From Ichthyophonus hoferi (Eukaryota; Opisthokonta; Ichthyosporea; Ichthyophonida; Ichthyophonidae): DNA of 20,432 bases. Shown in pieces: positions 1 to 8,368 of this stretch. Below the pieces are notes generated by a model. That model was not told the origin of the DNA and ran no database searches. It worked only from the letters and a program-made list of their open reading frames with translations. Position 1 is the first letter of the stretch. Each line of letters begins with the position of its first letter. The translations under genes were made by a program, and so were the position numbers. The stretch lies in NCBI GenBank assembly GCA_002751075.1, contig NAOQ01000390.1, positions 15,119 through 35,550 on the forward strand. The letters run 5' to 3'.

Positions 1-204
1 CCTATACATGTACATATACATATACCTATATATATTCATATATATATACATATACATGTACCTACACATATACATATACACAGTTATGTTTGATTTCAGC
101 TGTATAATGACTATCTCACATATATTTAATGTGGTAACTTACCCTTACAAGTAAGAGAATTAAATATGAAAACTCTATAATATTTAATCGTATCACTACA
201 AAAT

Positions 205-395
205 CAAGAAACTTCAATCTGTTTCATACTGAAACTTATTATATGTTCTTAATATAGCATTATATATATAGAATACTTCCGCACCCAGTCTTTATTAATT
301 AATTAATTACATAATTATAACTATTGTGACGTTGCGTATGTTGCATATGCACCTATATTTGACAAGTATATGTATAGAACGTAGGCTGACGTAAG
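205..395 (+). repeat. diverged interspersed repeat, copy 1
   Basis: This segment aligns in the same direction with 5685-5875. Shared landmarks in order are an AATCTGT-type start, a TATATATA core, TTAATTAATTA, an ACTATxxTTG block, GCTATATTTGACA or CCTATATTTGACA, and GTAGGCTG. By eye roughly 70% of positions agree, with small gaps. No open frame or terminal structure is visible, so the family is unknown. Confidence 0.5.
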
Positions 396-430
396 GTAGG
401 ATTTCCAGTGCTCACACTGTGGTGTCAATA

Positions 431-432
431 TA

Positions 433-487
<55 letters not shown>

Positions 488-501
488 ATCTATCTATCTA
501 T
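431..501 (+). repeat. (CT)n / (TATC)n microsatellite serving as a polypyrimidine tract
   Basis: About 45 bases of nearly pure CT dinucleotide pass into TATC repeats and end five bases before exon base 507, just ahead of ATAATAG. Placed there, the array supplies the whole pyrimidine tract of the 3' splice site. CT arrays change length easily, so splicing strength could vary between alleles (inference). Confidence 0.8.
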
Positions 502-506
502 AATAG

Positions 507-1414
507 TTATTGCGATGTGGTTTTCGTTGTGTTAAACTAGATGGACGTATGTTACCATGCCAACGGGATGGCGTCATCAATGCATTTATGACCAATCCGG
601 TTATTACAGTATTTCTAGTGTCCCTCAAGGTTAATTTAAATTGTATTGTTCACACGCTGTATATATTTAAAACGATTTTAAGATTTTAAAACAATTGTTA
701 AAAAATATATATATTATTCACGCCCTGTATGTAGTTAAAACGATTTTAAAAATGAATTGCATATATATATATATATATATTATTCATACACTGTATGTAG
801 TTAAAACGATTTTAAAAATGAATTGCATATATATATATATTATTCATACACTGTATGTAGTTAAAACGATTTTAAAATTTTGAAACATTCAGTTTTTTTA
901 AAAAAACATATATATAAAATTTGCCTACTATTCACGTTGTATATGCTTGAATTTCCTTACCGACACTAACTCTTTATAGTAAATTTAGGGGGTCAATCAA
1001 TGTGTTAAATCCCCCTATCATTTTGTTTACTCTTTGAATTTTCATATTAAGTGATAGTCAGGAATGACCCCTAAGATACTTTTAAAATTAAATTTGCCGA
1101 ATTTTATGAGATTTTATGATATTTTATAAGATTTTATAAGATTGTTGTGTATATTTAGTATGTACGTCACTATACCATTGAATTGGGAGGATTTTCTAGG
1201 AAAACTCACCAAATAGTTTTTGTGAAATATAATTTATAATAGTATTATCAATTACATAGTATGGTATAGTATGATATAGTGTGAGTGTGATATGGTATAA
1301 TATGCTATAAAAATATATAATAAAATAACTTAAAGTATGATGCAATAGTATTAAAACATAAATGCTCCTACCTATTACTATACCTTATAATATACCTATG
1401 TATATGTGCATATA

Positions 1415-1456
<42 letters not shown>

Positions 1457-3942
1457 GATATGTATACGTATGTGTATATGTACGTATTTATATATATATA
1501 TGTATATATGTATGTATATGTATGTGTATGTTTCTAATAAGCATTGCATTATACAGGCTGGGGGTGTGGCCTTAAATTTAACTGAAGCAAGTCGAGTATT
1601 TATAATGGACCCCTGGTGGAATCCAGGTAAAAAACCCCTTTCCTGTGGTAAATTTACATTCTTTATATAATAATATACATATACATATACATAATACATA
1701 CATATACATGCATACACATACATATACATATACATACCTATACATAGACATACATATACATACATATACATATACATACCTATACAGACATACATATACA
1801 TACATATACATATACATACATATACATCCTTATACATATACATATACATATCTTACATATATGTATATTAAAATTATTTTCATTCTATAATGTAATCTAT
1901 GCAAACCAACCACCCTTCCATGCGTGACCAGTGACCAATTATAATCTAAAGATATGTGTATAGGTATGTGTGAGTTCTTATTGGCCTATAGTCGGGTCTT
2001 TATTATGTCTAATACGCATACCCTATGACGTCATTAACCCCTATTCAAATTCATCAATGGTTGCTCTTGCGTATGTCATCCTGTGCAATAGAGATGCATA
2101 TTTAAATTTTATAGCTTTATATAGAGAGTGTTGAATGGAATAGGTTATATGGAACTATTGATTGGTGGAAAGAGGGAGAGGAAGAGAGAGATATGGTTTA
2201 GCTGCTTGTTTTTATATTTACAGATATGTTTTTATGTATGTATATATGTATGTATGTATGTATGTATATATATATTTTTTTAAGTATATATGTATGGGTG
2301 TATATATATTTATATGTATATATGTATGTATGCATGTATCTATGTATTATGTATGTATGTATGTATATATATGCATATTTATCTATGTATATACATATGT
2401 GTGTATATATATATATGCATACATATGCAATGGTATAGAGGGTATACGGGTATACTATATAGGAGTTATTGTGTACGTTTCGCTAATGCTCTCATCCTTT
2501 AGCTGTGGAAGATCAAGCAATGGACAGAATTCACAGGTAGGTGTGCTACGATTCTACATATATATAATTATATACATATATATTAACTTGTGCATATTTA
2601 ATTTAACATTTACATACATACATATATAAAAATTAACAACCAATACTTATTCTTTGATAAACACATTAAAATACCTTGTCTATACCAACCAAACACTGGA
2701 TCTAGCTATCTAGCTATACATACACCTATACATACATATATGCATATACATGACTCTCCTCCTATCATATTTATTGCTTCTAATCATCTGAGCAGATCAC
2801 ATTCCTCTTGGTTTTATCCACTGTATACTATTGGTTTTGCCCTAGATTATTGTGCATCTAATACATATAGCCCTTGTGCCTTATGAGGCTAATCTTATAA
2901 TACATATCCCGTCCGATTGGCCCATTAAAATTAATATAATGATATCTAATTTAGTATTTGTGATTGACATGTACTAATAAATTTACTTATATTTATAATT
3001 ATTAATCTGGTAATACAGTCTGCAACTGTCTATCTAACCTCCTATTAGTCCATCAGTAATTATTATAATGATATCTAATTAATTATTCGATTGTTATTTA
3101 CTAATAATCTCGTCCATATTTCCATGACATCATAACCTTCTACATATAATCTATATATAGATCATACAACGTCCACGTTATCTCATGAAATAATTGATGA
3201 CCAATGTTGAGCATTAATATTAATTAATTAATTAATTATGAATTACATTAATTTAGTATCGTACTGATGTGATGCAGATAAACTAAATATAGTATGTGAC
3301 ACAGATTGGGCCAATATCGACCAATCGAAGTAATCCGCATCATTGTGGAAAATTCTATCGAGTCACGAATTATAGAACTGCAGGTATGTATCAGCTTTGA
3401 GCGGATTGGATAATATTAAGATCGCATGTCTCCGATCTAGATTCATTCGTGCACTTATATATATATATATATATATGCATTATAGATACATGATATTGTA
3501 GGCATTAAAAGGCATTAAATAAAATAGATTCTTCGATTTATATGATATTTAAAAAATACTGTTTGATTTAAATTGCACTAAGCAATCCCGTAATACTTCT
3601 GCCGTGAACAGAGACTTCAACATAATACACTAAGTTATAATGAAACAATTTTGTGATTAACATATACTCTTAATATTCTTATGATTAATTATTGATGTGT
3701 CACAATGCATTATGAAACAGCCTTACAGTTTTAGACTAAGATAACATTTCTGGGTACATATACCTATATGCATTAATCCTAAATATTTTCACATGTGCGA
3801 TACAGTATACTTACACATGTACTATATTCCCATATTCATACAGAAAAAAAAACATCTTCTATTTCAAAGTACAGTAGGTATGGATCTAGACGCCCTTAAT
3901 AGATTAACGGAAGACGATCTGCAGTTCCTTTTCTCTCTCTGA
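507..3942 (+). CDS. RAD16: RAD16-like SNF2-family DNA repair helicase, C-terminal part (five exons)
   Basis: Exons at 507-629, 1557-1626, 2503-2536, 3305-3383 and 3844-3942 join in phase (405 bases, 134 codons, TGA at 3940-3942). All introns are GT-AG. Exon 1 reads CVKLDGRM, then VFLVSLK at its end; exon 2 reads [13 protein letters not shown] and DPWWNP; exons 2 to 4 join to give [18 protein letters not shown], which are helicase motifs V and VI with the arginine finger region; exon 4 ends ESRIIELQ; exon 5 ends [12 protein letters not shown]. This order and the LTxxDLxFLF tail are typical of Rad16, the Swi2/Snf2 ATPase that works with Rad7 in global-genome nucleotide excision repair in the nucleus. 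The N-terminal ATPase lobe and RING finger lie outside the window. Exon 3 is only 34 bases. No disrupting change was seen, so the gene looks functional. A related RAD5/HLTF helicase is the main alternative, but the C-terminus favours RAD16. Confidence 0.93.
645..890 (+). repeat. tandem repeat, about 60-68 base unit, roughly 4 copies
   Basis: The unit runs TTCATACACTGTATGTAGTTAAAA, CGATTTTAAAAATGAATTGC and a variable (AT)n spacer. Two units are almost identical; the first and last are more diverged, which suggests that the inner copies expanded most recently. It lies in the 927-base intron between helicase exons 1 and 2. An apparent open frame through it is only a by-product of the repeat. Confidence 0.85.
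1396..1530 (+). repeat. (TATATG)n microsatellite upstream of helicase exon 2
   Basis: This is imperfect TATATG/TATG repeat ending about 26 bases before the 70-base exon at 1557-1626. It is the reverse complement in kind of the array at 1673-1865 on the other side of the exon. Apparent long open frames on both strands here (repetitive Tyr/Met/Ile/Cys/His) come from the 6-base periodicity and are not genes. Confidence 0.85.
1673..1865 (+). repeat. (CATATA)n microsatellite downstream of helicase exon 2
   Basis: CATATA/CATACA repeats begin about 47 bases after the exon at 1557-1626. They are complementary to the upstream TATATG array, so the two arrays can pair in the transcript with the exon in the loop. 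The rest of this intron (1866-2224) shows only a perfect CRE-like TGACGTCA at 2026-2033, probably chance. Confidence 0.85.
2225..2435 (+). repeat. (TATG)n microsatellite upstream of the 34-base microexon
   Basis: This TATG/TATATG-rich tract ends about 70 bases before exon 2503-2536. Open frames rich in Tyr, Met, Cys and Val over it are repeat artefacts. A shorter CATACATA-type tract follows the exon at about 2555-2630, again with opposite complementarity. Confidence 0.8.
2537..3304 (+). other. intron of the RAD16-like gene with a short internal duplication
   Basis: This 768-base intron starts GTAGGT and ends ACACAG. It has TACATA microsatellite at its 5' end and a diverged direct repeat in which the block starting ATAATGATATCTAATT (2936-2980) recurs at 3065-3107, 129 bases further on. 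Nothing else was recognised. The next intron (3384-3843) starts GTATGT, ends ATACAG and has only an (AT)n run near 3458-3475. Confidence 0.7.
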
Positions 3943-3971
3943 TGTGTAGAAAATACATTCATGTTTATTAT

Positions 3972-4349
3972 AGGGGTTTTTGATCCAAATGATAAGTGTC
4001 GCGATCAAAATTATAATCTGTCGATCAAAATTGTATTTTCCCGATCAAAAGAAGAACAAATAAATTGAAATTTTTACGTCTTTTATTGTAGTAAAAACCT
4101 GTTAGTTTTTTTTTTTTGTTATCTATGATATGTAATATGATTTTCAAGAGATTATAATTCCTTTAAAACGAGAAGAATAAAAAAAAAATATTCACATACA
4201 TATATAATTGTTGTATATATATATATATATATATATATGTTCTCCTTTTGATCGGGAAATTTTTATATAATTTTGATCAATAAATTATATTTTTGATCAG
4301 TAAGGTTATAATTGTGATCGTGAAATTTATAATTTGCATTGGAAACCCT
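3972..4349. mobile_element. MITE-like inverted-repeat element, copy 1 (378 bases)
   Basis: The left end AGGGGTTTTTGATCCAAATG matches the reverse complement of the right end (AGGGTTTCCAATGCAAATTA). Each terminal arm is about 90 bases and holds several spaced GATCAAAA or TGATCAAAA words that pair with their partners in the other arm. The centre has TTTATTGTAGTAAAAA, a T-run, TATCTATGATATG and an (AT)n tract. No open frame is present, so it is non-autonomous. The same termini and centre recur in copy 2 (5385-5593). A TA or TTA target duplication is possible but not clear. It begins only 29 bases after the helicase stop codon. Confidence 0.8.
4059..4064 (+). terminator. candidate poly(A) signal AATAAA for the RAD16-like gene
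   Basis: This is the first perfect AATAAA downstream of the helicase stop codon (117 bases after it). It lies inside the left arm of MITE-like copy 1. A T-rich stretch follows at about 4108-4120. If it is used, the element supplies the 3' end of the mRNA (inference). Confidence 0.4.
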
Positions 4350-5017
4350 TACATTATATGATATGATATTATATTATATTATTATAGTATATATACATTA
4401 ATTAATCATCTTTAATTAATGTCTAACACTTAATTACCGATTGAAAATAAAGCAAAAGTGGGCATGTGGAATATTTGTAGTGCGCTACAGTAATTCCTTA
4501 TTTATTTGCTTAGTTGTATTAGAATATAACATTATGATCATTTGTCATCTGCTATTAATCGATGTTAATTATTTTTTAGCTAACATATAACGATAGTGGA
4601 GAAATCCTCTATCAAACCTACGTAATTAGCATTTAGATTGGGATTAATTCCTGTATACCCTATTATGTTAGGTATATATAGTTTGATCCCAATTCGGTTC
4701 TCACCGCATCATGTGCTTAAAATGATATAAACTAACCACTATGTGGTTAAGACGGGACTTTTAGTTGCGTTTACACTATAATCTGCCACTTGACGTGCGT
4801 CTTTGCCAGGGTAGCAGTCTAAAATAAAGACATGGTATGTTAACCTTATATTTTACCGTTTCGACATCAACTTTATCATAGATTATTGGTTCATGGCGGT
4901 CTTCTTGGGCCAGTGATGTTTGAGATTGGGAGATCTAAGACATGAAACAAAGGAAAAGCGAGAGAGCACTTTATAACCAAGTCTGATATATATGTAAAAT
5001 ATTATATACCTCTTCAT
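4350..5017. other. intergenic DNA, nothing recognised
   Basis: AT-rich sequence without supported exons. Small details are an inverted ATTGGGAT/ATCCCAAT pair around 4636-4693 and ATTAAT runs. A short open frame on the minus strand (4883-5101) is within chance expectation and overlaps the hairpin that follows. Confidence 0.6.
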
Positions 5018-5223
5018 CTTCAAAATAGGAATTTTAATCTTCAATATGTGAAAAATCAAAATATTCAATAAAAACCAAAAACAAAAATAAGATAAAAACA
5101 ATCAGGTCACCCAATATTTAATTTTATCTTTTCAAAGCTAAAACTTTATCTTATCTTCGTTTTTGGTTTTTATTGAATATTTTGATTATTCACATATTGA
5201 AGTTTAGAATTCCTATTTAGAAG
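5018..5223. repeat. long hairpin: 80-base inverted repeat with 46-base loop
   Basis: The arms 5018-5097 and 5144-5223 are reverse complements with about 7 mismatches by eye. They share CTTCAATATGTGAA, ATCAAAATATTCAATAAAAA and CCAAAAAC. The loop is only 46 bases, so the unit would fold into a near-perfect foldback. It could be a foldback element, the remnant of an inverted duplication or a small-RNA precursor. No terminal target duplication was identified. Confidence 0.85.
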
Positions 5224-5384
5224 AGAAAAGGGTATAGCCATGGTATATGAATACTAAATAACACAATGTATATATATTCTGCTATAAACTCTGTGAACTA
5301 ATGAATAACAAAAAAGCCAAAGTAACTTGCAAAGCAATTGATCCAATTATGATCTTCATAGATTTTAGCCTGTGTAGTAATTAT

Positions 5385-5593
5385 AGGTTTTCGATCCAAA
5401 TGATAAGTTTCATGATCAAAAGTAAAACCTTGTCGATCAAAAGGAGAAAAAATATATGTCATTTATTGTAGTAAAAAGTTATTAGCTCCATTTTTTTTTT
5501 TTCTTATTATCTGTGATGTATATGAAGTTTTAATTTTGATCTGCAAAGTTTTACTTTTGATCACGAAGCTTATTATTTGAATCGAAAACCCCT
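5385..5593. mobile_element. MITE-like inverted-repeat element, copy 2 (209 bases)
   Basis: The ends AGGTTTTCGATCCAAATGAT and the reverse complement of the right end (AGGGGTTTTCGATTCAAATA) match each other and copy 1. It has fewer GATCAAAA words per arm than copy 1 but the same centre: TTTATTGTAGTAAAAA, a T-run and TTATCTGTGATGTATATGA. The two copies therefore differ by internal word number and the (AT)n insert. This copy is short and has no coding capacity. Confidence 0.8.
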
Positions 5594-5684
5594 CTATCTT
5601 ACCCAATAGTCAGGGGGGTGGCCGACTATTTCAAGCAGAGTATTTAAATTGCCAACTATATAGTCCTTATTCGGTATCACCACA

Positions 5685-5875
5685 GAAACAAGAGTCCCCA
5701 ATCTGTCTCAGACAGACCCTTTTTATATTTTTAAAATATAGTATACTATATATATAATATTTCAGAATTCTTCATTAATTAATTAGATAGTTACAACTAT
5801 AATTGCTTTGACTATGTTGTATACGCAGCTATATTTGACATGAATATGATGCAAAGATGGCTGTAGGCTGCTATG
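5685..5875 (+). repeat. diverged interspersed repeat, copy 2
   Basis: Direct partner of 205-395 (TTAATTAATTAGATAGTTACAA, GCTATATTTGACA and GTAGGCTG landmarks). The flanks do not align, so it is a dispersed copy and not a large segmental duplication. The following 5876-6599 holds nothing I could recognise. Confidence 0.5.
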
Positions 5876-6599
5876 AGATTACGCTAAAGAGTTAAAATGC
5901 ACAAGTGGTACTTTACTGTTACAACTGTAGTGACTCCCTCAGTTGGAGTGATAGATTGTTTATATACTAAATACGTACTGGATAAAAGGGTAGTCCAAGT
6001 TTCATAGTAAAAATCAGATACAGACAACTATAGAATGTAGGATAATGATCATTGATAACCATTAAAGTGGTCTTGGACAGTGAGGTCTAGAGTATCCTAG
6101 ATGGAGCTGATTGTAAAGATTATTATTGGCTAAGCCGATTCACGATAGGCCACAGAGACCCACTAGAATTGTCTGATCTTACCACAATACTTAAGTACTA
6201 AATATTATATAGCGTTATCCTTATTTAGATGGCAAATTAACGCATTTCCTCACTGATGTGAAAGTGCTCATATACCGCATACTATGACGAGAATCAATCT
6301 AATTATTATAAAACAGTATTCGATTAACTAAAATAAGACTAATCATAACATTACTGTTTGTTTTCAAAGATCGGCCAAACTATTTGTTCATTGGCAGCTA
6401 ATGATTTTGTGACAATATCAATGAGAAGAAGTATCACACCATTAAATTAATGAATTTTACATAAAGGTCATTACTGCTAAATATCTACATCCATACCATA
6501 CAAGTAGTGCCATATTTCTGACCTACTTATATTTTGTACATATATAATACTTAAAAAATACACAAATCCTATGCCTATAGTAAGCCTATATGAAAACAG

Positions 6600-7080
6600 A
6601 GCCCATTGAAGCACTTGCGTTAACCCATTCTCTGCCGTATATTGAAAGAATATCTGGTGGGATCAATCAGGCTTGGGCAATGTCTGAGCATGGAGTCGAC
6701 TGTAAGCCCCATAAGGCAGCTTAGACTGGCTGTGATTGTCTTCATGGAGGCTCTTCATGGATAGGGCAAGGCCTCTTTCTCCCGAGGTGCGGAAGGAGTT
6801 GCCTATGAAGGAAGGGGGAAGATTGATGTTGCATGATTGGATTGAGCGTGCCACGTGACGAAAGGTATTGTTTGATGGCATGATTCTGTCTGGGAAAAAA
6901 GCTTGTGGGACCTCCACAAAATCAGAAGTTATAGGCTCACAATCGTTATGGTGTCCCTGAGTTTGGAGATCCGGAGCACGTATTCGCTGATAACCATGCA
7001 GCAGTTGCAATCAAGCGTTTGATTGGCTCTGTGACGCAAAAACACGTGCGTCTGTTGGCAGAGAATTCTGCCACTAGTTG
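6600..7080. promoter_or_regulatory. GC-richer island, possible regulatory region; weak ORF on minus strand
   Basis: The base composition is clearly richer in G+C than its surroundings. The right half carries promoter-like words: CACGTG boxes at 6852-6857 and 7043-7048, ATTGG (inverted CCAAT) near 7022 and TGACG near 7032. A 115-codon minus-strand frame (6663-7010) is open, but it has no recognisable domain, and in GC-richer DNA stops are rarer by chance. GGCAGAGAATTCTGCC near 7057 is partly complementary to CATTCTCTGCC near 6626, hinting at an eroded inverted-repeat element. Which of promoter, decayed gene or mobile element is correct is open. Confidence 0.3.
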
Positions 7081-7909
7081 CCCGCTTTCAATAATCTTTG
7101 GGAAAACGTATCCTATTGGAAATAGAACTGATATCTGTTGTACGGAACTCTATTTAACATATGGTTTGCCTATCCTTTTTAAGTTGCTCTAGGTCGTTAT
7201 CAATAAAAGGACAGGCTAAAGTCTTTGTGAGTTCTGTATGTAAAACACACAATTGTTTTTAATTTAGAAACACTTTAAACTTCTTATATTATAATTTGTA
7301 ATATAAACAATAACGATGATCTAAGCCAATATAATCATAGATAGGCACTATACAAGTATTCTCTAATGGTTCAACCGTATTAGACTTCTACAAGTTGGCC
7401 TTTTAATCAAGAATCTTAATGATAAATTTCTAACACTTAAGAATCAAAAGACATAATAACAATCTAATAAATGAAAAACTGCAGTAGCAAACAGTCACAA
7501 TAAACCTTTCTTTATTATAGTTTTGAGAGCTTATTATATAAATATATATAAATAGGTATGTGTAAAACTCAGATTGGTTTGTTATGCGTAAGATGTTGCA
7601 TAAACCACTAAGTCATAGACCAGTAGTTTGACAACAAGGTTATATTGGCCTTAGAAGGTTGGTTAATAGTAATCATAACTGAATAAAAATGGTAACAATA
7701 ACAAAGCATGGCATGTGGTTGGGGTAGATAAATATTTGGTTATTTTATAAATGGTATTTATAGACACTGTAAAAGTGTTATCTCGGAAACATATATATAA
7801 TTTTTATTTTCATGTTAACCATGTATTAAGCGTTTCTCATTTGAGTGCGCTTTTTTTATTTTGTATTTTTTGTTTTCTTTTTATTATTAACTTTTTTCAT
7901 CATAAAAAC
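7081..7909. other. intergenic DNA and upstream region of the membrane-protein gene
   Basis: No gene or repeat was recognised. The last 160 bases are T-rich. An in-frame ATG at 7751 would add 53 mostly hydrophobic residues made from poly-T sequence to the next gene. I read that as 5' UTR or intron-like sequence. Confidence 0.55.
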
Positions 7910-8368
7910 ATGACGAATCTAGTCCTTCCACCTACATTTTCAAATCGTTTATATCGTAGCAGCTTTACGGCTGGCATAAGCGTTATATATGCATTGTTCC
8001 TTGGACATACATTCTTTGCCCTGTGTGCGTCTATGATTCTTATAACATCTCTTAACTATTGGCGACACCCAGTGAGGGGCTGGCGGCGAACCGTTGACAT
8101 GTGCGTGGTATTGTTCGGTCTGATATCACATTTAGGATGGTCTCCACGCCTCTCCGCCTCTATAAGGCTTGTATATTTCTCTCTGGTGATACTTGGAATC
8201 TCCTGTTACTATTTTGCCCGAAAACATGGAAAGAAACATAGCCTTGATGTGTCGTCAAGGTATCACCAGGCACTACATTGTGTGATGAATATTTCCAACA
8301 TTGTGCTATATTGGGGCCTTGCAGAAAGAAAAAGTTATGCTGTTTTGCCTTCCCGGCTGCTATTTTAA
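7910..8368 (+). CDS. multi-pass membrane protein with NYWR-P-x(2)-GWRR-x(2)-DM motif (152 residues)
   Basis: An intact frame runs from ATG 7910 (context AAAACATGA) to TAA 8366-8368. The DNA is visibly less AT-rich than its flanks. The predicted protein has hydrophobic segments at about 18-48 (perhaps two helices), 63-75, 86-102 and 121-136. A conserved-looking SLNYWRHPVRGWRRTVDM block spans 47-64 and an HQALHCVMNISNIVLYWG pattern with two histidines sits near the end (119-136). I have a general recollection of small uncharacterised eukaryotic (protist and algal) proteins with an NYWR-P...GWRR-xxDM signature, but I cannot name a family or function. It is likely an integral membrane protein of unknown role. 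No intron is needed. The longer frame starting at 7751 is possible but less likely because of its poly-T origin. Confidence 0.7.
   Translation: MTNLVLPPTFSNRLYRSSFTAGISVIYALFLGHTFFALCASMILITSLNYWRHPVRGWRRTVDMCVVLFGLISHLGWSPRLSASIRLVYFSLVILGISCYYFARKHGKKHSLDVSSRYHQALHCVMNISNIVLYWGLAERKSYAVLPSRLLF

Larger units (their letters stand above)
1..506. other. intron or upstream DNA of the RAD16-like gene
   Basis: No exon could be supported here. The stretch starts with TACATA-type microsatellite (about 1-85), carries a diverged interspersed repeat (about 205-395) and ends in a long CT microsatellite running into the acceptor of the first visible helicase exon. The preceding helicase exon should encode the FSQF-type motif of the second RecA lobe. 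I searched for it here and did not find it, so it is probably beyond the left edge. Confidence 0.5.

Noticed and set aside
61-125. Possible helicase exon after TTTCAG at 93-98
   Set aside because: None of the frames matches the expected FSQF-type region of RAD16 and the longest frames close quickly.
1362-1890. Several long open frames on both strands rich in Tyr, Met, Cys, His and Ile
   Set aside because: They are translations of 6-base and 4-base microsatellites. Only the 70 bases at 1557-1626 within one of them are coding.
2026-2033. Perfect CRE palindrome TGACGTCA
   Set aside because: A single 8-base match in an intron is too weak to call a regulatory site.
2162-2629. 155-codon plus-strand frame
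   Set aside because: It is a TATG microsatellite artefact, and the real microexon inside it is read in a different frame fixed by its neighbours.
4883-5101. 72-codon minus-strand frame
   Set aside because: It lies across the left arm of a hairpin, has low-complexity Phe/Ile/Lys content and no domain, and is within chance expectation.
751-7909. Start of the membrane-protein gene at ATG 7751
   Set aside because: The start at 7751 (within this interval) would add 53 residues derived from T-rich sequence. The conserved-looking part begins after ATG 7910, which has a better start context.
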